Source: Planotetraspora mira (lineage in GTDB: Bacteria; Actinomycetota; Actinomycetes; Streptosporangiales; Streptosporangiaceae). From it: DNA of 56,693 nucleotides. The notes beneath the pieces are model-generated. The model saw only the letters and a list, made by a program, of their open reading frames with translations, ran no database searches and had not been told where the DNA came from. Location: contig NZ_BOOO01000053.1 of NCBI RefSeq assembly GCF_016863275.1, forward strand, positions 1-56,693, in the 5' to 3' direction. The position numbers and the translations under genes are program-made. Of this stretch, positions 1 through 7,454 are shown piece by piece (within the stretch, counting starts at the first letter, position 1; every line of letters starts with the position of its first letter).

Positions 1-288
1 GTCGGGACCCGCCACAACGTCGAACGAGACCGCCCTGATCTCGTCGTGCACCTCCTCGAACCGGCGGCCCATGAACCGCTTGGCCGAATAGATCGTGCCC
101 TTAGGATTCAGGATCGCCTGACGGCGGGCCATCTGGCCGACCAGGACCTCACCCTGCTCGGTGAAAGCCACCACCGACGGCGTGGTCCGCGACCCCTCCG
201 CATTCGGGATGACCGTCGGATGACCATCCTCGGTCGTCGCGATCACGGAGTTCGTCGTGCCCAGATCGATGCCCACGGCCTTCGCCAT
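1..288 (-). CDS. dnaK: Molecular chaperone DnaK (Hsp70), N-terminal part only
   Basis: ATP-dependent cytosolic chaperone that binds unfolded client peptides. The 96 visible codons begin [14 protein letters not shown], the phosphate-1 loop of the Hsp70 ATPase domain, and continue through the conserved segments [14 protein letters not shown] and [13 protein letters not shown]. The ATG at 288 is the natural start because the family signature begins a few residues later. The gene runs off the left edge, so the substrate-binding domain and any grpE/dnaJ/hspR partners cannot be seen. A general-stress membrane protein gene lies 118 bp upstream on the same strand. No HspR-type (HAIR) or CIRCE operator was found in the gap. 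Confidence 0.97.
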   Translation of the reverse strand, partial: MAKAVGIDLGTTNSVIATTEDGHPTVIPNAEGSRTTPSVVAFTEQGEVLVGQMARRQAILNPKGTIYSAKRFMGRRFEEVHDEIRAVSFDVVAGPD

Positions 289-406
289 CTGCCCATCCCT
301 TCATGAATCCCGAGCGTCCTTCCGGACCCACGGCGCAGCCTGATTCCCCTGATCTCGGAATGCCGCCGAACGCTCCGAGTCCGGACGTGCATCCGTCCGC
401 GTCGGC

Positions 407-877
407 CTATTTGAAGGTTCCCGTGGCCACATGGGCGGTGTTGAGCACCCGCCGGGCCTCATCGGCGAACTCGGGGTCGACCAGGATGTCGTAACTGTCG
501 GCCACGACCGTGGGCAGTGAGGCGAACGCCCGGCGCTGCAGTGCGTAGCTGATCACGCCCGCGATCAGGCCGAAGATCAGGCCGAGCACGATCGCGGAGG
601 CCATTGCCCACACCTGCCAGGGGCTGACGATCAGGAACACCAGCCCGATCAGCAAACCGATCCAGACACCGGTGCCCGCTCCGGTGACCAGCGCTCGGCC
701 GAGAGTCCAGCGGCCCAGTACCTTCTCCTCCCACCGCAGGGACGTCCCCACGATGGAGACATGTTCTACGGGGAAGCGATGCCGAGCGAGCGTGTCCACC
801 GCATGCTGGGCCGCATCGTAGGTGCTGTAGGTCCCCAGCACCGTCTTGTGCGGCTGACGTAGGTCTTGGGTTCTCAT
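407..877 (-). CDS. General stress protein 17M-like membrane protein
   Basis: A 156-residue protein of the GSP17M/YflT type. Residues 13-50 form the conserved soluble start (VLGTYSTYDAAQHAVDTLA followed by a VEHVSIVGT beta strand). Residues about 60-110 hold Gly-rich hydrophobic helices (GAGTGVWIGLLIGLVFLI and AIVLGLIFGLIAGVISYAL) resembling glycine-zipper membrane segments. The C-terminus returns to a soluble segment with VVADSYDILVDPEFADEARRVL. The family is stress-associated in actinobacteria and its biochemical role is unknown. It sits upstream of and co-directional with dnaK and divergent from the Hsp20 gene, so a stress-response locus is likely. Confidence 0.85.
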   Translation of the reverse strand: MRTQDLRQPHKTVLGTYSTYDAAQHAVDTLARHRFPVEHVSIVGTSLRWEEKVLGRWTLGRALVTGAGTGVWIGLLIGLVFLIVSPWQVWAMASAIVLGLIFGLIAGVISYALQRRAFASLPTVVADSYDILVDPEFADEARRVLNTAHVATGTFK

Positions 878-1357
878 GGATCAACCTCCCTCGGGTTGGT
901 TGTTCCGACTACCGAGAAGCCTGGGTCACCGCGGCACCAGCCAGGCCAAAGACCGGCGCCCCGGTTTTCGAACCTCTACAGGTCCAGCCAAAGGGTGTGA
1001 ACGCCACCCCCGAAACCACCGGATATCCATTTTTGGATCAAACAACAAAAGACGGTCGGCGATCGGGCGCCCGCGCATGGTCCCGGGCAGTCCACGGAAT
1101 GGACCTTCGGCTTCGGTCCGCGAGTCCGTAGGCATGGGCGCGCCTCAGCCGGGAAAGCGCACAGGTGCAGCGTTCTCCAAATGCACATTTAGGGCATTTC
1201 GTCACGGCGTGGCGGATTTGTTCCAGGGGTATCTGTCACCGCAGGCGTAGCCCAGTGCGCCGGCCGGCATGCAGGCGTGCCGGCCGGTCCGCGGGCGTGG
1301 CTCCTCGCGAGAGGAGGACGCCTTCAGCCAGTCGCTCGGGGACGACAGGGAGATGTC
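878..1357. other. Intergenic region between divergent stress genes
   Basis: 480 bp between the divergent general-stress and Hsp20 genes, presumably carrying both promoters. I see no HAIR or CIRCE repeat. A perfect 10-bp palindrome, TGTCATGACA (1354-1363), spans the Hsp20 start codon. It resembles the two halves of the RheA operator without the usual spacer and may be chance. GGATATCC (around 1020-1027) is another short palindrome. No convincing small gene was seen. Confidence 0.4.
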
Positions 1358-1894
1358 ATGACACTGCCAATGAGACGTGGCCGGGCACACCAAATGCACG
1401 GCGTCGAGCCGTCCGCGATGCTGCGGCGAGACCCGTTCGCGGACGTTCAGGAACTCCTCAGCCGGATCGGGTGGCTGATCCCGCCGTCGGGCGAGACCGA
1501 GATGGATCGCCCATGGGTGCCGGTCGCCGAAATCGACGAGTCCGATGACGCGTACATGATCAAGCTTGAACTCCCCGGCGTCGCACCTGAGGAGATCGAA
1601 CTCGGAATCACGGACCGCGAACTGTGCATCAACGGTGAGATCCGCGAAGAGGAGGAAGGCTCAACCGCACTGCGGGTCCGGATGGGGCGGTTCCACTATC
1701 ACACCTCGCTTCCCTCCGACGTGGACGAGAAGAACGTGCAGGCGTCCATGGAGGAGGGGGTGCTGACCGTACGGGTCCCCAAAGCGGCGCAGGGCAGGAC
1801 CCGCCGCGTCGAGGTCACTGAGGCGCGGTCCAAGGGCCAACGCCGTTCTCGTCAGGGCACGGGCGCCTCGAACTCGTCCGACGAAAAACGCTGA
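1358..1894 (+). CDS. Hsp20/alpha-crystallin family small heat-shock protein
   Basis: ATP-independent holdase chaperone of 178 residues. The alpha-crystallin domain occupies about residues 45-140: it opens with WVPVAEIDESDDAYMIKLELPG, includes ELCINGEI and closes with the hallmark GVLTVRVPKA (A-x-x-x-G-V-L). The C-terminal tail is basic and disordered and lacks an obvious I-x-I anchor. The ATG at 1358 was chosen because GACAGGGAG lies just upstream and the preceding in-frame extension is unlike the family. A strong hairpin follows at 1971-2004. It is divergent from the stress-protein gene and near dnaK, consistent with heat-shock control. Confidence 0.93.
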   Translation: MTLPMRRGRAHQMHGVEPSAMLRRDPFADVQELLSRIGWLIPPSGETEMDRPWVPVAEIDESDDAYMIKLELPGVAPEEIELGITDRELCINGEIREEEEGSTALRVRMGRFHYHTSLPSDVDEKNVQASMEEGVLTVRVPKAAQGRTRRVEVTEARSKGQRRSRQGTGASNSSDEKR

Positions 1895-1970
1895 CCAGCC
1901 CGACCGAGGCAGAATCCTCGCAAGCGTCAGCGGCGTTGTTGCGGCGACGGTTGGATCCGGGTTCGAGGCC

Positions 1971-2004
1971 GTGGGCCGCTCAGCTTGGTTGATGAGCGGC
2001 CCAC
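1971..2004 (+). terminator. Strong hairpin downstream of Hsp20
   Basis: GTGGGCCGCTC and GAGCGGCCCAC form a perfect 11-bp stem around a 12-nt loop, 76 nt after the Hsp20 stop codon. There is no long T-tract, which is common for actinobacterial terminators. Confidence 0.75.
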
Positions 2005-2483
2005 CCCTTACCGGGAGCTTGCTCCTCATCCATCCCCCTGCACCGGGTCGCTCCTTGTAGCGATAAGTATCGGATAGGACACCTTGCGTAGTGCAACTAC
2101 GCCTGTGCTTTGCGGAGACCTCCGTACCGGAAGAGATCATTTAAGCGAATAGTAGCTGGCAAACGACCCCCCGACCGTAACGCCGACGACCCAGCCCTCT
2201 ACCTGCAATCGCACGCTTGGAGGGGGTCCGCTTCTCGGCATGAGCGGAAGTGCCGCCGGGCGACATGACGGCCTGTCCGCGCAAAGCTTGGTTGGTCAGC
2301 CTCGTCGTGATCATGTAAAGCATCAGGCGCGGCCGAAGCGCGTCAGCCGAGGTAGGACAGAGATCGCCAGACGAAATGGTCTTGGTTTCAGCCCTAATGC
2401 GCTCGGATGGTGCACGCCTGGTGATCCGCACCCGGACTTGCGTCGCTTGGGTATGTCGTTGGAGTGGCCATCTGCCGCTCAGA
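2005..2483. other. Non-coding stretch with inverted repeats
   Basis: No convincing gene. Two small palindromes are visible: CGATA-AG-TATCG (2061-2072) and GCGTAGT-GCA-ACTACGC (2086-2102). They look like operator sites, but no gene starts shortly downstream on the plus strand. The open frames on both strands here have low-complexity Arg/Pro-rich translations typical of chance ORFs in G+C-rich DNA. Confidence 0.4.
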
Positions 2484-2930
2484 TCAGCTATCGGCGACGG
2501 TCTCGGGCATGACTCCAAGGACAAGGTTGTCGAGTGCGATGGGCATCCTGCCGAAGCTGGCGAGCCATGTCTCGACGAGATACAGCTCGGCGTGCTCGTC
2601 TAGACCGAGGAAGAACCGCCCGTGATCGAGCTCCCCGATCGGGAAGATGTTGCGGCTCATCGTCTCGCTCCAGGCGAGGAAGCGGTCTTCCTCGCTGTTC
2701 CAGACCAGCATCGGGTCAAGCTCGAACGATTCACGGGCACTGGAGATCCCAGGCCCTCCGTTCCATACGGCCAGCCCACCGAATTCAGCGAGGAAGGCCT
2801 CGGCGGCGGCGTGCATGCTCATTCCGGTCTCAGAAAAGCGTGCACGCCATCGCTCAGTGTCCACTCGGCGTCCAGGGAACCAGCCGGCCGCGACAAGCGT
2901 CTCTTGGGTATCCGCAGATAAGGAACTCAT
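2484..2930 (-). CDS. SUKH-3 (SMI1/KNR4-like) immunity-type protein
   Basis: A 148-residue SUKH-family protein. These are typically immunity proteins that bind and neutralise polymorphic contact-dependent or secreted toxins in the cytosol. Family-like features are ETLVAAGWFPGRRVD near the N-terminus, AEAFLAEFGGL around residue 45, the FPIGELDHGRFFLGLDE strand pair in the middle and YLVETWLASFG towards the end. No toxin gene is adjacent, so it is an orphan immunity gene, a common arrangement. The nearest neighbour is the co-directional GntR gene 17 bp upstream. Confidence 0.8.
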   Translation of the reverse strand: MSSLSADTQETLVAAGWFPGRRVDTERWRARFSETGMSMHAAAEAFLAEFGGLAVWNGGPGISSARESFELDPMLVWNSEEDRFLAWSETMSRNIFPIGELDHGRFFLGLDEHAELYLVETWLASFGRMPIALDNLVLGVMPETVADS

Positions 2931-2947
2931 GATGCTGCGCCCGTACC

Positions 2948-3190
2948 CTAGTCGTCGGCACCGTTTGGAGGACTGACGATGGACCCCTTGCCGGGCTTGG
3001 TTGTGATGAGGCCCTGAGCGCGGAGCTGCTCCATCGCCTTGCGGACCGTGACTCGGGCGACGTCGAACTCTTCTTGTAGCTGCACCTCAGAGATCACGGT
3101 GAGAGACGGGTAGGTGCCGTTCGCGATGCGCTCGGCCACCACGTTCGCTATCTGCTCCCACTTGTAGAGCCTGGGGTCCCACTCGATCAC
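2948..3190 (-). CDS. Small GntR-type winged-helix regulator
   Basis: An 80-residue DNA-binding protein consisting only of the GntR winged helix: KWEQIANVVAERIANGTYP, then EVQLQEEFDVARVTVRKAM (recognition helix) and the wing AQGLITTKPGKGSIV. No effector-binding domain follows, as in the short GntR proteins of actinobacterial plasmids and integrative elements. It is divergent from two small co-transcribed genes, and the intervening region has inverted repeats that could be its operator, suggesting autoregulation and control of the divergent pair. The start at 3190 precedes the conserved region by only a few residues. Confidence 0.88.
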   Translation of the reverse strand: MIEWDPRLYKWEQIANVVAERIANGTYPSLTVISEVQLQEEFDVARVTVRKAMEQLRAQGLITTKPGKGSIVSPPNGADD

Positions 3191-3201
3191 AAGACGACTC
3201 T

Positions 3202-3254
3202 AGGTATGCCCCTACCTGCGAACATAGAACAGCAATTCCTAGGAACTCTATAGA
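3202..3254. promoter_or_regulatory. Operator-like inverted repeats between divergent genes
   Basis: Three symmetric elements lie in the divergent promoter region: AGGTA-N6-TACCT (3202-3217), the perfect palindrome TTCCTAGGAA (3236-3245) and TCTATAGA (3247-3254). The last contains a TATAGA-like -10 element about 33 nt before the ATG at 3287. Together they look like a repressor-controlled promoter, plausibly bound by the adjacent GntR protein. Confidence 0.5.
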
Positions 3255-3286
3255 CAGCATAGGACAGGTTGACTTACGCTCAGGTC

Positions 3287-3505
3287 ATGGCCGCAGCGAA
3301 CGAGAGCATCGACCAGGTCCAAGACACCTTCCCCTCCTGGGCTGTCTTCCGCAGCGATGCCGGCTCGTTCTACGCCACACGGCGCGGCGAACGACTGAGC
3401 TTCGAGGAGATCGGCACCGGCCTTCAGCAGACCGTCTGCGCTGATGACCTTCAGGAGTTCCTCAGCCTGCTCCGCGAGCAGGAGGCCAGGCGGGCAGCGA
3501 CGTGA
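3287..3505 (+). CDS. Small hypothetical protein
   Basis: A 72-residue protein of unknown function, starting at ATG 3287; a TTG at 3269 in frame would add six residues. It is predicted soluble, with a beta-rich middle (SWAVFRSDAGSFYATRRG) followed by an acidic helical end (ADDLQEFLSLLREQEARRAA). It overlaps the next gene by 4 nt (GTGA), so the two are translationally coupled. It is divergent from the small GntR gene, a neighbourhood typical of actinobacterial plasmid-like islands. Confidence 0.65.
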   Translation: MAAANESIDQVQDTFPSWAVFRSDAGSFYATRRGERLSFEEIGTGLQQTVCADDLQEFLSLLREQEARRAAT

Positions 3506-3795
3506 CCGCCCTCCCCCTGCCCGCTGGCTACCACGGCATTCACCCCGCGCCGACGCAGGCAGGCTACGAGCGCGTGGACTGGCGTGAGCCACTCCCCCGG
3601 GCCACCCGCGTGCGGGTGCGTCAGCACACCTGCGACTGTCGGCCCCTCGCCTATGAGCTGTGCCAGGCCGGCGGCCTCAGCTTTATCCGCCGCATCTACC
3701 AGACGGACGGAATCGTGACGGTGGAAAGCGAATGGCTGCGCACGGTCCTGGCTGAACAGCTCTGGTCCAAAATCCTGCTCGGTCAGGCGCGATGA
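3502..3795 (+). CDS. Small hypothetical protein, coupled to upstream gene
   Basis: A 97-residue protein of unknown function whose GTG start overlaps the preceding stop codon. It has a single CDC motif (QHTCDCRPLAYELCQAGG) with a third Cys ten residues on. That might bind metal, but no known zinc fold is recognisable. The C-terminal half is predicted alpha/beta (LSFIRRIYQTDGIVTVESEWLRTVLAEQLW). It was called on coding character and coupling rather than on family recognition. Confidence 0.6.
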   Translation: MTALPLPAGYHGIHPAPTQAGYERVDWREPLPRATRVRVRQHTCDCRPLAYELCQAGGLSFIRRIYQTDGIVTVESEWLRTVLAEQLWSKILLGQAR

Positions 3796-4036
3796 CCCGT
3801 CGATCGGACTAATTGAACATTTCAACCAAGGAGGTGCAACCGCCCACGCGATCCGCGTAGCCGACTAGTCGAAGCGGCAATTCACGTGTGCCTCAATCCG
3901 TACAACCACATCGCGTGTTTGCGCAGGTCACTAATGGCCTGCGCTTCGGTGTGCGCATTGACTGGCAGTTTTTCTGCCAGTGATTGATTTCACCCCGCTT
4001 ATCGTCGAAGCAGACGATGAGAGGGAGGGTGTAGAC

Positions 4037-4423
4037 GTGGCAACCGAGCACATGACCACGGGCCAGCGGATCGCGCGTGCTCGTCATCGCAAGGGTTGGG
4101 ATCAGGCGACGCTGGCGGAGAAGATCGGTCGGTCGGTGTCGTGGCTGTCCAAGGTCGAGAACGGCCGCCTCCCGCTTGACCGGATGAGCGTGGTCGGCCA
4201 GGTCGCCGAAGTTCTCGGTGTGGAGATCTCCGAACTGACGGGCCATCGCGGCCTGGCCCACGGTGGTGGCGTCGGTGGTGGTCGTGGCGTCACTCGTGGC
4301 CTGTCTCCTGCAGCTACCCCGATGGCGCTGGATGCTCAGCCAATGACCCGCGGCCGTTACGTCCTGCGGGGCCGCGAGGTCTTGTGGCTCCGTACGAGCG
4401 TCGAATCGGCCCGTGCCGTGTAG
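4037..4423 (+). CDS. XRE-family helix-turn-helix protein, probably C-terminally truncated
   Basis: DNA-binding protein of 128 residues. The Cro/CI-type helix-turn-helix spans about residues 7-62: GQRIARARHRKGWDQATLAEKIG, then SVSWLSKVENGR and DRMSVVGQVAEVLGVEISELTG. The GTG at 4037 was chosen because GAGGGAGGG precedes it; an in-frame GTG at 3980 is possible. After residue 70 the sequence turns into a Gly-rich run and unlike-family residues, whereas homologues usually continue into a several-hundred-residue C-terminal region. That suggests fusion to unrelated DNA, and an apparent minus-strand gene fragment overlaps this end. Confidence 0.7.
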   Translation: MATEHMTTGQRIARARHRKGWDQATLAEKIGRSVSWLSKVENGRLPLDRMSVVGQVAEVLGVEISELTGHRGLAHGGGVGGGRGVTRGLSPAATPMALDAQPMTRGRYVLRGREVLWLRTSVESARAV

Positions 4424-4591
4424 GTGCGCAGCCCGTCCCAAAGTTCGTGGTCGAACCGCAGGAACGCAAGCGATGCTTCGTCAGCCACCCACCCGCTGTA
4501 GCGCGGTACAGATCCGCTGGAGTGTTGCGACGGTCTTGCCCGCGGTCGTGCACAACACGGAGTAGATGTGCTGGCGGCTGTAGGTGCTCAT
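4357..4591 (-). pseudogene. Frameshifted gene fragment of unknown family
   Basis: On the minus strand, ATG 4591 opens MSTYSRQHIYSVLCTTAGKT, which continues to a stop near 4481. A second frame then reads sensibly from RYSGWVADEASLAFLRFD through HELWDGLRTYTARADSTLVR to a stop at 4357. Residue quality is protein-like on both sides, suggesting one short gene broken by a frameshift near 4490-4500. I do not recognise the family. It overlaps the degenerate end of the XRE gene on the opposite strand, so one of the two must be decayed. Confidence 0.35.
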
Positions 4592-4853
4592 GGACATGCC
4601 GGTGCAGGCGAGCAGCCGGCTACCGGGACGCGTGGGACACCGTCGAGCGGCCGTGGGACGGCACCATCCAACGGACCGATCCGTTCGTACCCCCAACGAA
4701 CACCCGACACGCTCGCCGAGCGACTCTCAAAAATCACTCCCTCCCGCCGCGCAACGGATCACCTGTCGGCCGCCCCTTCATGAAGGCCAGGTGCACTGAT
4801 CTGCCGCAGTCCGGTCGTGCCGATGAGCGAGCATGGAGGCCCGCCGACCTAGT
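4592..4853. other. Non-coding stretch
   Basis: No protein-like reading frame and no clear repeat or hairpin were seen between the fragment ending at 4591 and the methyltransferase stop at 4854. With the fragment before it, the gene-poor interval is about 430 bp. Confidence 0.4.
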
Positions 4854-5456
4854 TCACCTTTCGGTCGCGATTGCCGCGATGGCGGCGTGCGGTCGGTGAG
4901 TGCCTTCGCTGGGCCGCTGCAGGCGCTCAACCTCCGTGAAGCCGGCTCGCGCCAATCGCTCGGAGAACTCGTCGACGGGCCAGCGATACGCGGTCACGAC
5001 TTTGTGGTCGAAGGCGGCGACCTCGTCACCTACGAAGAGACCAAGCACTAGCGTCCCGGCCGAAGCCATTACTCGCCGGAACTCAGCGAGTACGCCGTCG
5101 AGATCTTGCGGCGGCAGATGGATCAACGAGCCCCAGGCCAGGACGCCGGCGACGGAGTGGTCGGCAACGTCGAGATTTTCCATCGACCCGAGTTCGTAGC
5201 TACCGCTCGGATGGGCCGCCTGCGCATGGGCGATGAACTCGGGGACCATGTCGATTCCCGTTGCGTCGACGCCCAGCGAGCAAAGGTAACCGGTGATATG
5301 GCCAGGCCCGCAGCCGAGATCGAGCACCGTGCCAGGTCGGCCCGCCAGATGTCGCCCGATGAAGGCGAGGTCGTCGGCGTGTACCTGCTCGGGTGTACCG
5401 AACAGCCCGATGTAGAGCTCGGCGACGGACGCGTATGCCTGCCGGACCTGTTCCAT
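4854..5456 (-). CDS. Class I SAM-dependent methyltransferase
   Basis: A 200-residue Rossmann-fold methyltransferase of unknown acceptor. SAM motif I is TVLDLGCGPGHITGYL (about residues 43-58). The acidic residue ending beta-2 is in ATGIDMVPEFIAHA, motif II/III is HSVAGVLAWGSLIHLPP, and the C-terminal sheet ends with ARAGFTEVERLQRPS. ATG 5456 was preferred over the longer frame because the extra N-terminal 71 residues are Gly/Arg-rich and unlike the family. It stands alone, with a hairpin and a broken SnoaL-like gene upstream on the same strand. Confidence 0.85.
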   Translation of the reverse strand: MEQVRQAYASVAELYIGLFGTPEQVHADDLAFIGRHLAGRPGTVLDLGCGPGHITGYLCSLGVDATGIDMVPEFIAHAQAAHPSGSYELGSMENLDVADHSVAGVLAWGSLIHLPPQDLDGVLAEFRRVMASAGTLVLGLFVGDEVAAFDHKVVTAYRWPVDEFSERLARAGFTEVERLQRPSEGTHRPHAAIAAIATER

Positions 5457-5728
5457 GTGCACTGCACGACTATATGAGCCCGGATTGGGCAGAGCAGGCC
5501 CGGTACCAGCGCCGGAAGCACGTGGATTTTTGCGGTGCCCGCACCGCCACCCGACGCCGCCGCACTTGCCAGCCGAGGCGCCAGGGTCACACATCCTGAT
5601 CTGCCGATGTCCGTGCATCGGCGCATGCCGCCATTGGCCCGGCAGTTGCGAGGCCATGATCGCCTTCATGTCGCCGATCTAGCCGATCCCGCGTGAGCAG
5701 CGGCCCGCACCGCACCCACCCACGGTAG

Positions 5729-5763
5729 GGCCCCGCTCCCCTCGTCGAGAGCGGAGCGGGGCC
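5729..5763 (-). terminator. Strong hairpin between minus-strand genes
   Basis: GGCCCCGCTCC and GGAGCGGGGCC pair as a perfect 11-bp stem with a 13-nt loop. It lies after the broken SnoaL-like gene and upstream of the methyltransferase, both read leftwards, so it probably terminates the former. Confidence 0.65.
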
Positions 5764-5779
5764 GGTGTCGTCCAGGCGA

Positions 5780-6274
5780 TGCCGTGGGCTCGTCCAGGCC
5801 AGGGGGGACATGCCGATCACGGACAGGATCGCACCGGTGGGTGATCCGCCAGCCCTGGGGCAGGCGCGCGAGACGGTCGTGCCACATGCCCGCGTGCAGG
5901 AGGTTCGCGGCGCCGTCGCGCGTCTGGTGCAGGTGCAGGAAAGGACTGACGGCCGTGGCGGTGTCGCCGTCGATGCCGACGCTGGCGTAGCCCTCCCGGT
6001 GCTGCCAGGGCGTCGAAAGGCACGGGCATCCCCCGGGTACCGTCCAGCCCCGGCCCGCGCAGCAGCTGCGCATACTCCCGCAGGCCGATTGCGCTCGGCC
6101 CGCCGACCGCACTGGCGTCGATGACTGCGTCCGGGGCGAAGATCTCCTCCCACTGGGCGAGACGTCGTTGTCCTGGCCGGACTGGTGCAGATCCTGGCCC
6201 AGCCCGTAGGCGGCGATCAGGTCCTGGATGGCGAAACGGTCCAGGACGTACTGCAAATCACGCTCCGCATTCAT
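5780..6274 (-). pseudogene. SnoaL-like (NTF2-fold) polyketide-cyclase family, frameshifted
   Basis: The ATG at 6274 opens MNAERDLQYVLDRFAIQDLI, typical of small NTF2-fold dehydratase/cyclase proteins. The protein then shifts frame near 6150 to read QWEEIFAPDAVIDASAVGGP and returns to the first frame near 6010 as WQHREGYASVGIDGDTATAV. It continues to GMWHDRLARLPQGWRITHR and is lost near 5830, where another frame carries SVIGMSPLAWTSP. Three shifts in about 450 bp mean no functional product as read. The enzyme would have been a small-molecule cyclase or dehydratase. Sequencing error cannot be excluded. Confidence 0.7.
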
Positions 6275-6362
6275 AACGGTTCCTCTTTCGTCGACCCGGG
6301 CGCAGGTGCTGTACGGCGGCGCCCAGCCGGGCGCGGGCGCTGTGCCCTGCCCGCCGCGGCGG

Positions 6363-7346
6363 TCAGGGGGTCAGCAGAATCCGGCCGCCCACCGTTCCGT
6401 TCTCGATGCGGCGGTGCGCTTCGGCGGCCTCGGCCAGCGGCAGGGTCTGGGTGCGGATGCCGACCAGGCCCTGGCTGACGGCCTTCAGGGCGGCCTGGGC
6501 GGCGGGGCGGGCCTGCTCGGGGTGGGCGGGCAGGTAGGAGCCGACCGCGAAGCCGACCATGGCGAGGTTGTCGCGCCACAGGGCGTTGGTCTGCACGGTG
6601 TGCTGCCAGTCGCCGCTGGCGTTGCCCACTAGCAGCATCCGGCCCATCGGCGCCATCACCTGCAAGGTGTCCGTGCGCAGCTGGCCGCCGACCGGGTCGA
6701 CCACCACGTCGAAGCGCTGACCGCCGACGGACTCGGCCAGGTCCTCGCTGGCTACGACGTCGTCGTAGGGCAGGGCGGAGGCTTGGGCGTTGGCCAGCGA
6801 GGCGCGGAGCACGGTGCCGACCACGCCGGCGGCGCCCAGGGTGCGGGCCACGCCGGGGAAGGCGGAGGCCAGCCCGCCCAGGGCCCCGTGCACCAGCACC
6901 CGCTCACCCGGCTGGAGATGCGCCACGCCGGTGAGTGCCAGGTATGCGGTGGCGGCGTTGGGCACCGCAGCCGCCGCCAGCGCCGGGTCCACCCCGGTGC
7001 CCTCCAGGCTGGCGGTCATCGCCGCGTCCACGACGCTGACCGAGGCGTAGCCGCCCTCGGCCCCGGTGCCCGACAGCGTCACCACCGGCTCCCCGACCCG
7101 GAAGCCCTCCACGCCTTCGCCCAGCGCGCGGATGGTGCCGGCCACCTCCAGGCCGGGCACGTACGGCGGCTGCGGCAGGCCCTGCCGGTCCTTGTACAGG
7201 CCTTGACGGATGTAGACGTCGATCAGGCCGACGGCGGCGTGGCTGACATCGATCGCCACCTGGCCAGGCCCCGGGACCGGGTCCGGCAGCTCGGTGAGCT
7301 CGAAGACCCCGGGGTCCCCGAAACGTGTGACCACTGCGGCATGCAT
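6363..7346 (-). CDS. Zinc-independent NADPH:quinone oxidoreductase (MDR superfamily)
   Basis: A 327-residue medium-chain reductase. The N-terminal GroES-like domain (1-125) has MHAAVVTRFGDPGVFELTE and VPGLEVAGTIRALGEGV. The Rossmann domain has an altered nucleotide loop VLVHGALGGLASAFPGVARTLGA, then DVVVDPVGGQL and RMLLVGNASG. The C-terminus has the usual LPLAEAAEAHRRIENGTVGGRILL. Zinc-ligand Cys clusters are absent, as in the quinone-reductase branch. It reduces quinones or enones with NADPH, presumably for detoxification. It is divergent from a TetR regulator with two operator-like repeats in the 108-bp gap, which suggests induction by a small ligand. Confidence 0.92.
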   Translation of the reverse strand: MHAAVVTRFGDPGVFELTELPDPVPGPGQVAIDVSHAAVGLIDVYIRQGLYKDRQGLPQPPYVPGLEVAGTIRALGEGVEGFRVGEPVVTLSGTGAEGGYASVSVVDAAMTASLEGTGVDPALAAAAVPNAATAYLALTGVAHLQPGERVLVHGALGGLASAFPGVARTLGAAGVVGTVLRASLANAQASALPYDDVVASEDLAESVGGQRFDVVVDPVGGQLRTDTLQVMAPMGRMLLVGNASGDWQHTVQTNALWRDNLAMVGFAVGSYLPAHPEQARPAAQAALKAVSQGLVGIRTQTLPLAEAAEAHRRIENGTVGGRILLTP

Positions 7347-7397
7347 GTGACTCTCAGCTCCTCTGCCGATCGGCGACTGACAACACGGCCGACACTA

Positions 7398-7437
7398 ACG
7401 CAATGCCATTGCGTTGTACAACGCGCGGGCATTGCGT
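7398..7437. promoter_or_regulatory. Two TetR-type operator repeats
   Basis: ACGCAATG-C-CATTGCGT (7398-7414) is a perfect 17-bp palindrome. ACGCGCGGGCATTGCGT (7421-7437) repeats its right arm and part of its left arm with the same 17-bp length, centres 23 bp apart. The pair lies 17 bp before the TetR start and in the divergent promoter of the quinone reductase. Confidence 0.75.
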
Positions 7438-7454
7438 TGCGATACGGTTGGGGC

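Noticed and set aside
1354-1363. TGTCATGACA as a proven RheA operator
   Set aside because: The known RheA site has a 5-bp spacer between half-sites and lies upstream of the gene; here it spans the start codon, so chance is likely.
6783-7454. Long plus-strand frame that would extend the TetR protein to 444 residues
   Set aside because: The extra 224 residues are antisense to the intact quinone reductase, have His/Gly/Arg-rich chance composition and cross the operator repeats; the helix-turn-helix starts just after ATG 7455.
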